The position numbers were made by a program, and so were the translations under genes. DNA of 64,000 nucleotides. It comes from Ananas comosus. Taxonomy: Eukaryota > Streptophyta > Magnoliopsida > Poales > Bromeliaceae. This document shows, piece by piece, positions 1-12,281 of the stretch. The stretch covers positions 3,578,824 through 3,642,823 of the forward strand of contig NC_033631.1 of the NCBI RefSeq assembly GCF_001540865.1, given 5' to 3'. Every line of letters begins with the position of its first letter. Within the stretch, counting starts at the first letter, position 1. A model generated the notes under the pieces. The model made no database searches and had not been told where the DNA came from. It saw only the letters and a program-made list of their open reading frames with translations.

Positions 1-149
1 ATTCTATGACAAAGAATTGAAATTAAAATAAATCTATGTATATAAGATAATTACAGCACATAGTTAATAGTCTTAAGTTTCATATACAACTTAACACATC
101 AGAAATATTTGGAAAATCAATCGTACCATAGATGCATGCTACAGGATTT

Positions 150-625
150 GTAGTGCTGCTGCTGCTGCTTCTTCTTCAGCTTCTTATTTTCTATTGATTG
201 TGTCGCTAGTACCGTTAGTGCTGCTACTGCTACTTTCTCTTCTTCTCTTTCTTTTTCTTCTGCTCCTTATTTTGCTGTTCATTGCATTGCTACTGTTGCT
301 AGTGCTGCTGCCGTTACTGCTTACATGCTGCTAGTGCTGTCTTCTGTTTTCTCCTCCTCTTGCCATTGATTTTGTTTGTGCTGTTGCTGCTGTTGCTACT
401 GGTTCTTCTTCTTCTTCTTTCGCCATAAGCTGTACTGCTACTGCTACTGCTGCTAGTGTTGTGGTTTTTACTGCTGCTTGTGGTAACTCTTCTTCTTCGT
501 CTTCGCTGCTGGTTGTTCTTCTTCTTCTTCTTCTTTTTCTCTTCCTATTTTTCTTTTGCCATTGATTATGCACTACTGCTGCTAGTGCTGCTGCTGCTCT
601 TCCTTCTTCTTCTCAGTTCCTTGTG
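150..625. repeat. CTG/CTT-rich low-complexity tract
   Basis: The + strand is almost entirely T, C and G built from interrupted CTG, CTT and GCT triplets, with short blocks such as ttgccattgatt repeated several times. Open frames across it translate only as Leu/Phe-rich or, on the other strand, Arg/Glu/Ala-rich low-complexity peptides. I see no start context, splice sites or domain, so I treat it as a degenerate trinucleotide repeat and not a gene. Confidence 0.7.
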
Positions 626-1334
626 CTGCCATTCATGTACTGTCCACTTACAGTTATAACAGACTAAATAAACATGAGAGTTTTCAGACTTGACAACAGC
701 AGATAAGAGTTCATCGCCATCCAGCCTTGCTCGTTAATAGTAAACATGCCCCAAGAGAAGTATATTAACAAAAACAATTGATTTAATATGCTGCATCAAA
801 AAATTAAAAAACATCATTGTATTCAAATTAAATAGGTAAGCATAAAACTTTTCACATGAATACATAATCCACTTGTAATTGTAATATTTGGTCATATCGA
901 CAAAGTATCACATCAGACATGGTTACTTGATATTTCTCAACATTATATTTACTATCTTCTTCATAGTTGCTATAATTACATAGACCGAGTAAAATTCTAA
1001 CCAAGTTAATCTAAATATAAGACAAGTAAAATTAATAACAAAAATAAAACAAATTATGCACCATAATAATCATAATCCAATAAAGTTACATAGCAAACAA
1101 CGCAAAAGGAAAAATACTACTCACCTTTCTTCACTTTCACAAATTTACCCACATGGGATCACCTCACGTCTCATGCCACCTCCCATAGTTGGTGCCTTCT
1201 ACGGCTGGTGACCTCCGCGAGATCTTTGACAACGACTTGGGGGACTATGGTAGTAGCCCCAAAACCTCTTTGATGAGCGAAGGGTCTGCGGTGCTTCCAA
1301 AACCCCTTCAATGAGCTTATGCCCCTTCCAAATC
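626..1334. other. AT-rich intergenic or intronic DNA, nothing recognised
   Basis: No conserved coding signal, RNA gene or clear transposon terminus was found here. It could be an upstream intron of the NDT-like gene at 7429-8976, whose 5' exons are not in the window, but nothing in the bases proves this. Confidence 0.4.
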
Positions 1335-1944
1335 TGTCACGCCCCGAGTCCAAAGCGGAAGCCCACGGGGACGTCAACAGACCCGCCGAACGGACAAAGT
1401 TTCCTCTACCCGAACAAAGCGTCAACACAACAGAATAATAACAAGGCAAATCGAGAGATCACAATTAAAAGTTTTCCAAATCACGAGAACAAGAATAAAG
1501 TCACTAAACAAACGAACTATATGTATCAGAGCAGAGCACTATAAACATAATTATTATACATCACTGTACCACATCCCGAAGTCTCAACTGACCAGAAAGA
1601 TAAATGTACAAATAAAAGGGCCCTGGCCGTCGCCAGTCCTGATGTATAGCATGATAAAAATATCTAGCTGGAAGACTACTACAACGAATATACACAGGTA
1701 GGAGATGCTATTTACGGTGTGATTCCCCTTACCTCGATCAACTGTTGGTATAAATGTCCTTTAGAAGTAAACCACAAGAGGGTGTGAGAACTACTAAACA
1801 GCAGTTCCCAGTGGGTATAGTCAACTATAACTACGACCTTCCCACTAGGTTTACTAGAGGCCAAAAATAGTGAAAGAATAGGAAAGTATGCTGTAAATGA
1901 ATAATTGAAAGAACAGTGAATGAATAACTGACTATAATCGGAAC

Positions 1945-1946
<2 letters not shown>

Positions 1947-1988
<42 letters not shown>
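1947..1988. repeat. (AT)n microsatellite
   Basis: About 21 uninterrupted AT dinucleotides inside the LTR-derived block. Confidence 0.95.
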
Positions 1989-1990
<2 letters not shown>

Positions 1991-3097
1991 ACTAAACCAT
2001 CATGTCCCTATACATGCAGTAAAAAGGAAGGAAAGAAGATAATTAATGCATGCATCAATGCTATTACTAATAAACAAATGCTGTAAGAGTACCCAATCAC
2101 AACAGCCGACTCGTATATCCGGTCAAGCCTGCGCCTACCTAGTGCGCTGACAAACTCCCGCAGGTGTGACGGCAATACATAGGCTACTGTCTCTGCTATC
2201 TCTGGCTAGCATTTTGAGCGGCACTCGAGGGAGCGACCCCTATCGAGTATCATAGCACGTATCACTGTCAATCTCAATATGGCCTTGCAGGCTGTGGTCT
2301 ATGTGATGATCAAACATATCACAAGTACCCAATCCAATGTCCTCAACATAATCATAGAGTAATCTCTAAATCAGATGTCATAATGCAATATTCATATTCT
2401 CTCTCTATGTTCAAACATCTGCATACTACCGCTGCGCTACCCACGGCCTCTATCACCTAATTTATGGCATGTACAATATAAATGGGTAATAGATGACTCA
2501 CCATTATGCATAAGATGTCAACTAGCCTCCCACGATCTGAGCTAGAATATCCAATATGAGATATTGATAACAAGTCACTATATCACGACTATTAGACTTA
2601 TAATTCACACAGTATGGCCTAAATTAGTATCTATAAGTAAATAAGCTGAAATCCATACCCTCGACTCAATTCATGCTAATATCATCTCTATCAACATATA
2701 TAACCACAAATATATACATATGTCATGCCTACTCGACTTAGTGCTCATGCATAAATCATTGCTCGCGTAGACTCTTGCTAGGAAGTCATTCTTCCATTCA
2801 AGTCCATGCTAACATAGCCCTTTATCATCTATATGATCATATACATATGCATGTGCATGCAAATAGACATGAAGGAAATTCGTCATTTTCGACGACTCGG
2901 AACCCATCTTGGATCGCTAAACCCATAACGACAAGAATCAACCTCCAAGGCACCCCTTCTCGGCTCACGCCACGTAGGAATCCACTAAGGGAACACTAAT
3001 ATCAACAAGTGTACTAGCAAAACAAGAAATACTAAATTTCATCAATTCGGCGATTTGATCAATAAAAGGGTGTAGAAAGAACGAAACTAACTTACCT

Positions 3098-3492
3098 CAA
3101 TGATTCGAGTGAGGAAATTCCAAATCTGCAGGAAAATGATAAGAGATTCGGTGAAGTTCTCTAAATGCTCTATGGAGAGTCGGAACTTCTGTCACGCCTC
3201 GGGGTCTATTTTTATAAGCCGTTTGAAAAGAGGGCCAATTTGAAGCCAACAGGTTAGCGGAAAAGCCCAAATATTTTTTTTTTTTTTTTTTTTTTTTTNA
3301 ATGATTCGAGTGAGGAAATTCCAAATCTGCAGGAAAATGATAAGAGATTCGGTGAAGTTCTCTAAATGCTCTATGGAGAGTCGGAACTTCTGTCACGCCT
3401 CGGGGTCTATTTTTATAAGCCGTTTGAAAAGAGGGCCAATTTGAAGCCAACAGGTTAGCGGAAAAGCCCAAATATTTTTTTTTTTTTTTTTT
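3098..3492. repeat. About 195-bp duplication either side of the single n at 3299
   Basis: The sequence from 3098 to the poly-T before the n is repeated almost exactly from 3300 to the poly-T at about 3475-3492. The copies meet at the n and both end in a long T run. This is what two contig ends that failed to merge across a homopolymer would look like. Confidence 0.85.
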
Positions 3493-3846
3493 TCCTTGAT
3501 CCAAGGGATGACAGACCCGCCACAAATATAAAGAATCCTCTATCCACACTAACATAATTTCTCCTATATTTGCATGGCGTCGTACATAGTACAAGTCACA
3601 ACCACAATCATTCGCAAATTACATTCACAATTGTACATCACATGTTTTACAAAATTCACGTCTATCAGTTGAAAGCATTTCCCAACCGAAAACTTATTTT
3701 GAAATACTGAAGTCACGAAAAGCCGAAAAATCTTTTAAAACTTGTTTCCCATACGAAAATTTTTCATTCATTGAAAACGAGCTACCACGAGTAGAAAATC
3801 ATTTTGCATAAATTCATACGATGTTTCCAAAACAGCTTTATTTAAG

Positions 3847-4357
3847 TGTAACGCACCAATAGTCCTACATCGGGTGGGAAACTGATTCTGATTAGAATAT
3901 ATGAAGCCTACACACTAGAAATAATAACTGGGCTTAAGTATTTTGGGCCGGTGGTTTGGGCCCAACGAGTTATTGTTGCCAGCAGGTCGGGTCATTGCAC
4001 TTGGTATCAGAGCCGAATAACAGTCGAAAGTGTGAGAGCTAAGTGCTATACGGGGCAAAGTGCTACACCAATGGGTTTGGTGGGAGCCACCTTTTGAACC
4101 CGTAGGAGTTATCTCTAGAATCTCACATCGCCTGGTAATTCTGATCTGCATCTGTGATCTGGTTTGGACCCAACGAGGACGTCAGGGTTTAAACAGGGAG
4201 AGTTTGTAACGCCCCAATAGTCTCACATCGGGTGGGAAAGTAATTCTGATTAGAATATATGAAGCCTACACATTAGAAATAATAACTGGGTTTCAGTATT
4301 TTGGGCCTGTGGTTTTGGCCCAACGAGTTATTGTTGCTAGCGGGTCGGGTCGTCGCA
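3847..4357 (+). mobile_element. Complete TRIM retrotransposon, TSD TTAAG
   Basis: Two direct LTRs of 153 bp (3847-3999 and 4205-4357) start TGTAACGC and end in CA. They flank about 205 bp of non-coding DNA. A tRNA-iMet type primer-binding site, TTGGTATCAGAGCC, follows the first LTR. The 5-bp target-site duplication TTAAG is present on both sides (3842-3846 and 4358-4362). Near the second LTR is GACGTCAGGG, which recurs in the TRIMs at 37904 and 44420. It has no coding capacity and must depend on enzymes from an autonomous element. Confidence 0.93.
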
Positions 4358-5880
4358 TTAAGATTTCAAACAACATCATCGCCAACTAAAGCCAAAGCAA
4401 AATCAAACTGAACCACAATGATTCTAATTATTCAACAAAGATGACGGGTAAGGACCTCTATCTCTCGCTAAGTATGCGCCTCACGCCTCGCCCCGACTCG
4501 TATCTCTAAGATCACCTGGAATGGAAGGGAGGAACCAACAAGGGTATATAGGCACCGACCACTCAGATCAACTAGAAGGTGTATATCAATGTCACTACCA
4601 CTCTACTCTAAGTCATGAATGCAAGAGAGAATGCACCAAGTAGAGTAAGGTCGAAGTCATGTGGTGAAAGGCTCAAGTACTTGATAGACAAGTATATGTA
4701 AGCAAAAGGATAGAGATGAGGGGAACACCACCGAGCGTGCACTACTAAACCGACTTCGGATCGAAATACCGACATGTGTCACAGCTGCACCAAACTCTCG
4801 CGGTATGCAGAACCATCAACTGGACCTACGACAGGTCCATCGAGTCAAAAACCAAACCTACTAACTCAAGAGACAATGCTCACAAACCCAAAACCACCTG
4901 CGGGATCGATTTCCCAAAACCGACTCTCGAACTCGTCGGGGATCCCGAAAACGCACTGGGATGCCCGCGGGACCCACGAAACTTCCCGAAACACACCGAC
5001 TCATGCCGTGAGTTACCCGCTGCCCTGAAATACATCCATTTGAGTGTCCAGGTACCAAACACAAGCACCAAGGTCAACTCGATCATTGTCGGTCGACCAA
5101 TCCGCTCTAAGCTTTCAAAAGTGTCCACTTTGGCACTGGAAGCCTCTGCCGCTCACCTGTTGCCTTCGAACACACGAGGCGACCCTGTTAGCCAGCCAAC
5201 GGGGCTAGGTGATGATTTCGAGGTGACCACGCAGCCAGAAACTCATCGCGATGAGAGCCCACGTTCTACCGGCGATTTTGCTAAACAACGCACCGAAACA
5301 CCACCGCTCATCCACCACCTCCGGACTTCGAAGGTGGCGGTAGCAACCAGTCAACAAGGCTTGGCGGGGTCCCTATGGTTGTCGGGGAGGTTGGTTAGTG
5401 TTAAGATCTACGAGGGCGAAGAAGAGGCATGATCTCTAATGTAGCCACCCTCTCACAAAGGTGGCACCGACGACCGCAGAAGATAAGAGGAGAGCGGTGG
5501 TGGCGCCCCAGTCAGGCCGACGGAGCTTCTCCCATATAGGGTTTGTGGCGAGGCGGCGAAGGTGGTGCTAGGCAGCGAAAGGGGGAGGAAGCAGGTGGCG
5601 AGGACGAGGAAGAAGATGAAGAGGGAGGCGCTGTTACGGAGGTGAGTTAAGATTACAAAGAAGAATGCAATAGAGAGAAGGAAATGGGAGAGGGTAATGG
5701 AAAAGTACGGGAGAAGGTGATGTTGAGGAAGGGGAGGATGTACAATGTCTGGGAAGAGGGAAAGGAGGAATGTGCGTTAGCACGCACGTGGGTCCCACAC
5801 GTGCTTTCTAAAATGTTTTTCTTTACTGTAGCGGGCCCCATGGAACGTGAAATGCGGAGAGTGCTCTGAGGCAACTTCAA

Positions 5881-7000
5881 GGTTGCCAATTCATAAGTTT
5901 ATAAATCCTAACAATTTGCAAATTTCATGAGAATTTGGTTAAACAAGTTGGTTAGCCAAGTTAGCTATGTATCAAGTTTTACTTCCGCTAAGTATTTCTA
6001 CACTGCAATAGGAATTCTGTCTATCTTGATGGGGCCATCATTTTCATCTTTTCCATAGAACAACTATAACTGAGAACTCATAGTGTACCTTAGAGAACTC
6101 CAGTCCTTTTTCTGCAGATAAGTATTTTATCCTGCTAAGCATCTTTCACAGCTTCCATCAAATAATTTGTGGAAGTGATTCGTTTATTATTCGTTACCTT
6201 CATCTCTGTTCCTTCTAGTCATCGTCAATTATATCACCATGTGAAGTGTTCCTACTATTACATTGCTCCTTGGACTTTCTCATTCCACCATATTTTAATC
6301 CCTTCAATGTCTCCATTGCAATCTTCTTTTATTTTTTTTTTTAATACAATTTATACCGTCATAATAAAGTGAATCGTGTCCCTCTATCTTAGCTACTAAC
6401 GTGGCGCGATAAAAAGCGCCTATGTGGACTGGCTAGGCACCTTGAGTTGGCAGTGTAAATGTTGGATGCAGCACTTCTCAAATATTGGATATGACAACCG
6501 GATATTGCTTTTTACTTCATTTTTCATACTTAATGAGCAGGCTATACACTGGTTTTGGACTTTGGAGTCTATTACGCCAAAAAATCTCATACCAACTCAT
6601 GGCATAAGCAGCATAATATAGGATATGCGTTGTCCAATAGCTGAGGGCTAGATGGTGCAGTCTAACATTATTCTGAAATTTCCAGGAAAAAGTAATCTAT
6701 CAAATATTAAATTCAGCCCATATCATAGTCAATTTCCGTTCTTTTTCTTCTGATGATTGTTTGAAAAAAAATGAAAGCCTTGGTCTCCATTTGATTGACC
6801 TATGCAGTTGGGGCATTATTAGTAGTGTTTTTATATGTTGAGAAGATGATGTGGAAGTTGGTTGATGAGTTGGGTTATTGGTTGTAACTTCTGGTTGGGT
6901 GAAAAGTAGTATATATTATTAGGGATGAGACAAAAGTAGTTCTGGTAAAAATATGGTTCTTTTTTGCTAGTGCAAGAAGCCTCACGAGCACCGTCTCTTA
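5881..7000. other. Non-coding stretch, no gene recognised
   Basis: AT-rich sequence with short chance frames only. I looked for the N-terminal NDT exons (first carrier repeat, the NPLWVVKTR-type segment) and did not find them. If the NDT gene is intact, this would be intron. Confidence 0.45.
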
Positions 7001-7274
7001 GGGGGTGTTTGGTTCCCCGAAAAATATCCTAGAAAATAGTTTTCTGGTTGGAAAATACTTTTCCGGCTGGAAAATATTTTTCTATCTATGGTTTCCAGAA
7101 AAAATAGTTTTTTCGAAAAACTCTTTTTTCTAGATTGCATGGAAAACTAATGTTTTCATTTTCTAGATTTTCTTTTATCTGGAAAACAAAAACACTGAAA
7201 AATGGTGTTTTCCACAAAAAAGTTTTTTTCCAGAAAAACAGTTATCCAGAGCTTTCGAGGAACCAAACACCCCC
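7001..7274. mobile_element. Tourist-like MITE
   Basis: Terminal inverted repeats are GGGGGTGTTTGGTTCC at the left and GGAACCAAACACCCCC at the right. The interior is A/T-rich and roughly self-complementary (runs of ggaaaa and ttttcc). Flanking triplets are TTA and TTG, consistent with a TTA target duplication of PIF/Harbinger type with one change. It lies about 155 bp upstream of the first visible NDT exon. Confidence 0.8.
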
Positions 7275-7428
7275 TTGGCGTAAAAATGGAATTTCTTGCA
7301 TGCATAACAATGTCAGTGATCTGTACTACCTTTTCCAGAACCTTATCACCGTTCTTCTTGGCATGTTGTAATAGCGTAGAAAGGGTTGTTATGCCTAATT
7401 GACTAGTTTTCTTGTATTTTGGTGTTAG

Positions 7429-8976
7429 ACACAAGGAATGAGGCACGATGTAGTGCCCTATAGAAGCATGTTATCTGCTTTAAGAAGGATTGCACAAGAA
7501 GAGGGCATTCGTGGGCTTTACAGGTCAGTTGCATCTTAACCATTTCCATGTAACCTTCTTCCAACTCTTTGTTTGAGTCTCATTGTTACATGCTATGTTT
7601 CTCTTGTGAACAGTGGCCTTCTTCCTTCTTTAGCTGGGGTTAGCCATGTGGCTATCCAATTTCCAGCGTATGAAAAGCTCAAATATCACTTGGCCAAAAG
7701 AGGTAATGAATTATTTCATTTTGTCAGAGGACTGGAGTTTGTAACCTTTTTCTTTCTCTTGGTTTTTTACTTTATGTTACTGGGCCTTCGATCTTCCAAA
7801 TATTTGTCAGATAACACTACGGTTGACAAGCTAAGTCCCGGGCGTGTAGCTGTGGCTTCTTCGCTGTCTAAAATAATAGCCTCAACAGCGACATATCCTC
7901 ATGAGGTATGCCTTCCATACTAATTTTTTTGTTAATTAGGCAAGGTGGTCACCTGTGGCTGTTTGTAAACAAGTGTCTTTACTTCAGAAGTTCACATTTT
8001 AGTACTCGATCTCTCTGAAGTTCTCAGTCCCTCACTTCTATCTCCAAATAGCTCAAGAAATTGTTGCCTACATTGGGTTGGACCCGAGTAAATCTGGCCC
8101 AACATGTCCACTCGGGCCCTTTTTACCAGGTAGGGCCCAGCACCACCTAGAGAACCGGATGGATTAATAAGAGGCCCTCTAAAAATTAGAGACCCGATAA
8201 ATCCTGGTTGGGCCCGGATCTTAGTTTCTTTTGTTGACTTGGCCCAACAGAACATGTGTTTATTTCACCTGGCCCAGCCAAATCATGTGGCACTTGGCCC
8301 TGGCTTAAATATGGACTTGGCTGGGCCGAGGCTGAGCAAATTTAATTTAGTCCCAAACTAGGCTCAAATCTCACCTGGCCCAGCATGCTATTTGTTCACC
8401 CTCCGCCCAAGGCATCCATGAATCCTTACATTGCTCTGAAATCTGCACTCTGTTTTATCCCACACTTCAATCCATTTAAATGTTAGGTAGTTCACTGGAA
8501 TTATGAGATGGGGCAGAGGGATAAGGCAGTGTGTTGCACAGATATACAGATGCACTCTGTGTCAGAAATAATTTCTACAGTAGGTTTTCTAACGCTGAGA
8601 TAACAAAATCAAAGGCTAGCTTTTTTAAGTTCAGACACCTGTTTCCAAGGCCCATGGTTTAGGTACCCGCTGTTTGTCGGCACCATTATTTTATCTCATT
8701 TCCTATAGTCTATTGAAATATGCTCTCAAACTCATGTCCTGATAAGCTTGCCAGGTTATACGGTCGAGGCTACAAGAACAAGGCCATGCACGTAACACCA
8801 CAGACCGGTACACTGGTGTGTTTGATTGTGTAAAGAAAATCTTCAAGAATGAAGGCATCGCCGGCTTCTACCGCGGCTGCGCCACAAACTTACTGAGAAC
8901 TACCCCGACTGCTGTTATTACTTTCACCAGCTATGAAATGATTAAGAGATTCTTACACCAAGTCCTTCCTACATGA
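7429..8976 (+). CDS. NAD+ transporter of the mitochondrial carrier family (NDT1/NDT2-like), 3' exons only
   Basis: Four exons join in frame: 7429-7523, 7614-7702, 7811-7905 and 8755-8976 (TGA at 8974-8976), giving 166 residues. All introns are GT-AG. Readable segments include [34 protein letters not shown] and [15 protein letters not shown]. The last holds the carrier signature P-x-E-x-x-R of the third repeat. The C-terminus reads [20 protein letters not shown]. These match plant NDT proteins, which are known to import NAD+ into organelles in exchange for adenine nucleotides (family knowledge). A full protein has about 300 or more residues with three carrier repeats; here repeat 1 and most of repeat 2 are missing. 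The preceding acceptor (TTAG at 7428) implies an upstream exon outside the window or lost. The coding bases show no stop or frameshift, so the visible part looks functional. Confidence 0.85.
7990..8400 (-). repeat. GGCCCA-rich transposon-like relic inside the last NDT intron
   Basis: This part of intron 7906-8754 contains about ten GGCCCA/TGGGCC-type words, beginning GGGTGAACAAATAG on the minus strand. The style resembles the non-autonomous elements with repeated GGGCC or GAGCC words seen at 41903-42108. No clear TSD was located. Confidence 0.4.
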
Positions 8977-10548
8977 GGCAGAAAATTCTGAATCCATCCC
9001 GTCTACCATACGGAATGAATTCAAGAGCAAGGTGCTTGCAATAAGGGAGGCAAATGTCGAAGAACTAAACTCTCGACACTAGAGAGAGTGTGCTTGTTGA
9101 AGGGTAAATTGCACCGTTTCGTATCCAACCGGTTGCACCATTCATATCCCATCTTTACTGAAGTTTGCAGTTTCCTCCCCGAACTTCTATTTTTTTTTTT
9201 TTTTAATCAGTTCTGTAACTGCTGTTAGCTGCTGCAATCAGGTCTCCTCCGTTGAAAAGTCCGTTGACTAGGACAAGTTGTCACATTCTGGAGATCTATT
9301 TGTGCTCTCTCGTAATTCCCGTCTGAGTTTACAGATTCCTTGATGAAAGGTTCTTTGAAACAAATAAGGGCCTTTGGGGACCATATTGCAAAGATTGAAA
9401 GGTTGGGGACCAAAGTGAAATTTTGGGCGAAAGCTCGTAAATTGAGTTGCATGGTGTTTTTGAGGCTGGATCCAAGTGTGTGTAGATTTGTTGGTCAACT
9501 AATCCCTCTTTTCTTTTATTTATATTTTCTTTCCTCCAAGGAGGGCAATGGAATTGACTTATATTGGTTAGGCCATCTGAACCTCTTAGAAAAAAGGCTA
9601 ATATCTGGATTATTGAATGCAGTGGTGTTGTCTCTCAATGTTGTTAGGATGATTCTGGATTATTGAATGCAATGGTGTTGTCCCATTGTTGTGAGGATGA
9701 CATGTAGTGCCCACAATTTAATGAGGGTGCAAATATAGCTCCTCAGTATTTTTGCTTTTAATAATTGCCATCATCTGCAAAATGCATTTTAGTACTAAAA
9801 TTATACAGAACTTATCTGCACTATGGATAATTTTGAGTCGAAAACTTTTGACCTTTCAGCCATTTGATTTTACTCTTTGACCTTTAATTTGTTTGATTTG
9901 ATCCAATCAACAGCACTTTGACTCTAAAATGCACGATAATTACTTTAACGAATTTGCAGCTACGAAAATTGCATGAAGTACAAAAAGTAAACCTGACGAG
10001 AATTGCATGAAGTATGCTAACTAAATATTTAAGACAAACAACAGATTTAAATTTTAAACTTAAAGTGCCGTTGACTTTCTGAGGTCAAACAAATTTAAAG
10101 ACGGAGTAGTAAAAATAAAATTTTGAAAGATTGAATAGCCAATTGAAAATAATCAATAGTTCAGATAAGTTTTATACATTTTTGCCAAAATTTAAATTTT
10201 TTTAAAGTTTAAATTCTTTGTTTTCATGACTTAAAATTTTAACACTAATGAGTAATACTAAGAACGAGCTATAATAAATTTATAATTATAATAACCAGTG
10301 CAAATTATAATATAAATTACAATATAAGTAATAGTTAGTATTAATATTTTATATACTTTAATTGGGTGGCTCCAATCTACTTGTGTTCCACTCGTTTACA
10401 GCTCTAATCTAGGTTCACTTTGACTTTGGGTCAAGGTAGATAAAGCAGTAGCTTAGGAATTTTTTAATTTAACCTTTTAAAAAATTATAATTTGTGAAAT
10501 GATGAAGTAAACTTTTCTTTTGGCCAAATAACCCTTTTTTTGTTCAAC
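8977..10548. other. NDT 3' flank with unidentified repeat-like DNA
   Basis: The first part should hold the 3' UTR. From about 9100 (AAGGGTAAATTGCACC) to about 9470 the style (GGGACCAAAGTGAAATTTT) resembles dispersed elements such as those at 26500-27000, so a MITE relic is likely. 9604-9690 contains a short direct repeat (ctggattattgaatgcagtg). The rest to 10548 is AT-rich. No gene was found. Confidence 0.4.
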
Positions 10549-10551
10549 TTA

Positions 10552-11107
10552 GGCGGTGTTTGGACTGATAAATCTCTAGATCCAACGTAACTCAAGTGCA
10601 GTGGTGTTTGAGTTTCTCTGAAGCGAAGTTATTTTTAGTTATTTTCTCGTTATTTGTTTTGATGTAACTCATACATTCTGAAAATTAAATTTAAGCACTT
10701 TTTTTTATTTATTTTGGTATAATTTGATGCTAATGTAACTAGTTTTTTGAGTTTTATTATTTATTTTGATGTAAATAAATAAATCTCGTTATCTCCTAAA
10801 TATAGTGATAAACTTATCCCATCAAATTCAATATATTAAATAACTAAAATTCTCCATTATTATTTGAAGGTAATCTTAATCCATTGTAAAGGACATAGAG
10901 TTTAGGTTTTAATGTTTAATTTTTTAGAAAAAGTTGAGTGTGATGGAATTTGAGTTTGGCACTCTAAAAGGGGGAAGTCAAGACTAGGTGAAGTGGAGGT
11001 CTTACATAACTTGAGTTATATTTTTTTTTTTAATTACACCAAAATAAATACGAAAAATGATGGAACTTGAGTTCCACTCTTCCACCTACTCCAAACCAAA
11101 TGGCTCC
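10552..11107. mobile_element. PIF/Harbinger-type MITE, TSD TTA
   Basis: The left end is GGCGGTGTTTGGA and the right end, read on the other strand, is GGAGCCATTTGGTTTGGA. TTA flanks both sides (10549-10551 and 11108-11110). The interior is AT-rich and non-coding. The inverted repeats are imperfect, so this copy is old. Confidence 0.65.
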
Positions 11108-11561
11108 TTAGCAGTAAGTTGGAAGAATAATTGGAAGTTGGTGTATCGTTTATCATTTTTAATAAAATTTAGAAGACAATAAGGTGAATTATTTACCTTT
11201 CTTTCTTTAAAAAGAAAATGGTGAATAATTTATCTCCTTTTTTTTCTATTTTTCATATGTAATCCTAATAATAACAAAAAATTTTAATAAATCACACACA
11301 ATCCTACCAATCTAAAAAATTCTAACATACCCATATAATTCTAGCAATTAAATAAAAATTCTAATAATCGGCATATACTCCTAACAAGCTCATAAAAATT
11401 CTCACTCTATACAAAAAAAATAATAGCAATATGAATAAACTTTGATTACAAGGGGTTCAAAATCCAGACCTAGATTTTGACAGGTTCATGATCTAGATCC
11501 TTCTTCAAGATTCAGTTCTTGACAATAAACAAATTTCAGCTTATGATTGTTATGATTTTAT
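11108..11561. other. AT-rich spacer
   Basis: No gene or repeat boundary is visible between the MITE and the copia target site CTAAT at 11562-11566. Confidence 0.5.
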
Positions 11562-11566
11562 CTAAT

Positions 11567-12215
11567 TGTTCAGCTAATTACATTGGGCCTATTTGTTATT
11601 TGAGACTTATTATTTGGGCTATGTAATTTGGTAAAGTCAAAATCTCATTTTTCTATATTTTCTTATTATATATGTGGGCCCCTATTTGTAAGCCTTTGGA
11701 TTATGGTTCTTTTGATCTAAAGGTCCATATTGATAGCTTCTTCTCTTATGAGCTAAAGTGGAACATTAAAATATTAGAGAGAAAAGAAGAGAGAGAAGTA
11801 GAGAGTGAGAAAAGAAGTGACAGAAAAGAGAGAAAACCCTAGAGCTTGATTTTTGATCTTAATTCTATCAAGAAGGAGTTGAGATCTTTCTTATGAGGTG
11901 TGGTTTACACCATTTGGGTAGAGCTAGAGATTGTTGGAGCTCTCTTTTTATATCTTGGAGTTAAGGTAATATTTCTCCCATTTGAATCTCTCTTGTAATC
12001 TTCAAGTTTATAGTGGAAGTTTCTTTTGCATTGTTCTCCCGTGGATGTAGACATAGCCGAACCACGTAAATCCTTGTGTTCTTGTGGTTTTGTTTATTTT
12101 GTTATTACTCTTGTGCTTGGCTCTCCATTTGATACTTGTAGAGGTGGGTTGTGAAATTGCCCACCAAGTGTTTGTGAAATTGCCATCAATATTTTTTTAC
12201 CCTCATTTAACAATA
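11567..12215 (+). repeat. 5' LTR of the copia element
   Basis: 649 bp, starting TGTTCAGC and ending ACAATA (the terminal CA has changed to TA compared with the 3' LTR). It contains a purine-rich GAGAGAAAAGAAG stretch, GTGGGCCCCTATTTGTAAG and GAAATTGCC direct repeats near the end. Confidence 0.93.
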
Positions 12216-12229
12216 ATTGGTATCAGAGC
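12216..12229 (+). other. Primer-binding site (initiator tRNA-Met type)
   Basis: ATTGGTATCAGAGC directly follows the 5' LTR. It is complementary to the 3' end of plant initiator tRNA-Met, the usual primer of copia and many gypsy elements. Confidence 0.9.
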
Positions 12230-12281
12230 TTGATTGGTGATTATCTAAGCACTCATTTGTATTTATTCACTCATCTTTCAA

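Larger units (their letters stand above)
1335..5880 (-). mobile_element. Composite LTR-derived block (gypsy-type LTR, minus orientation)
   Basis: It begins with TGTCACGCCCCGAG, the same terminus as the gypsy LTRs at 44802, 52587 and 57031. At 1782-1820 it holds the hairpin module (GTGAGAACT, then AGTTCCCAGTGGG) found about 400-490 bp inside the other LTRs. A second LTR-like start, TGTCACGCCTCGGGG, occurs at about 3192, so more than one LTR may be nested. On the minus strand a good splice donor (GAG/GTAAGTTAG) lies near 3095. The right limit is uncertain: no convincing TSD partner for the left flank AAATC was found. Open frames at 4774-5432 show no retroelement domain and are probably chance frames in GC-rich U3 DNA. 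Seen: terminus and module. Inferred: extent and orientation. Confidence 0.5.

Noticed and set aside
331..659. Open frames over the CTG/CTT tract
   Set aside because: Translate to low-complexity Leu/Phe or Arg/Glu peptides on both strands, as expected from the repeat.
3099..3594. 165-codon minus frame spanning the n
   Set aside because: The same peptide appears twice because the sequence is duplicated at the n, and it includes a poly-Lys from the T run.
4774..5432. Overlapping frames of 84 and 218 codons
   Set aside because: Two overlapping long frames in different phases, no domain, inside LTR-derived GC-rich DNA.
8080..8400. Cluster of TGGGCC/GGCCCA words as TCP-type promoter sites
   Set aside because: It lies inside the last intron of the NDT gene and in what looks like a transposon relic, so position does not support a promoter.
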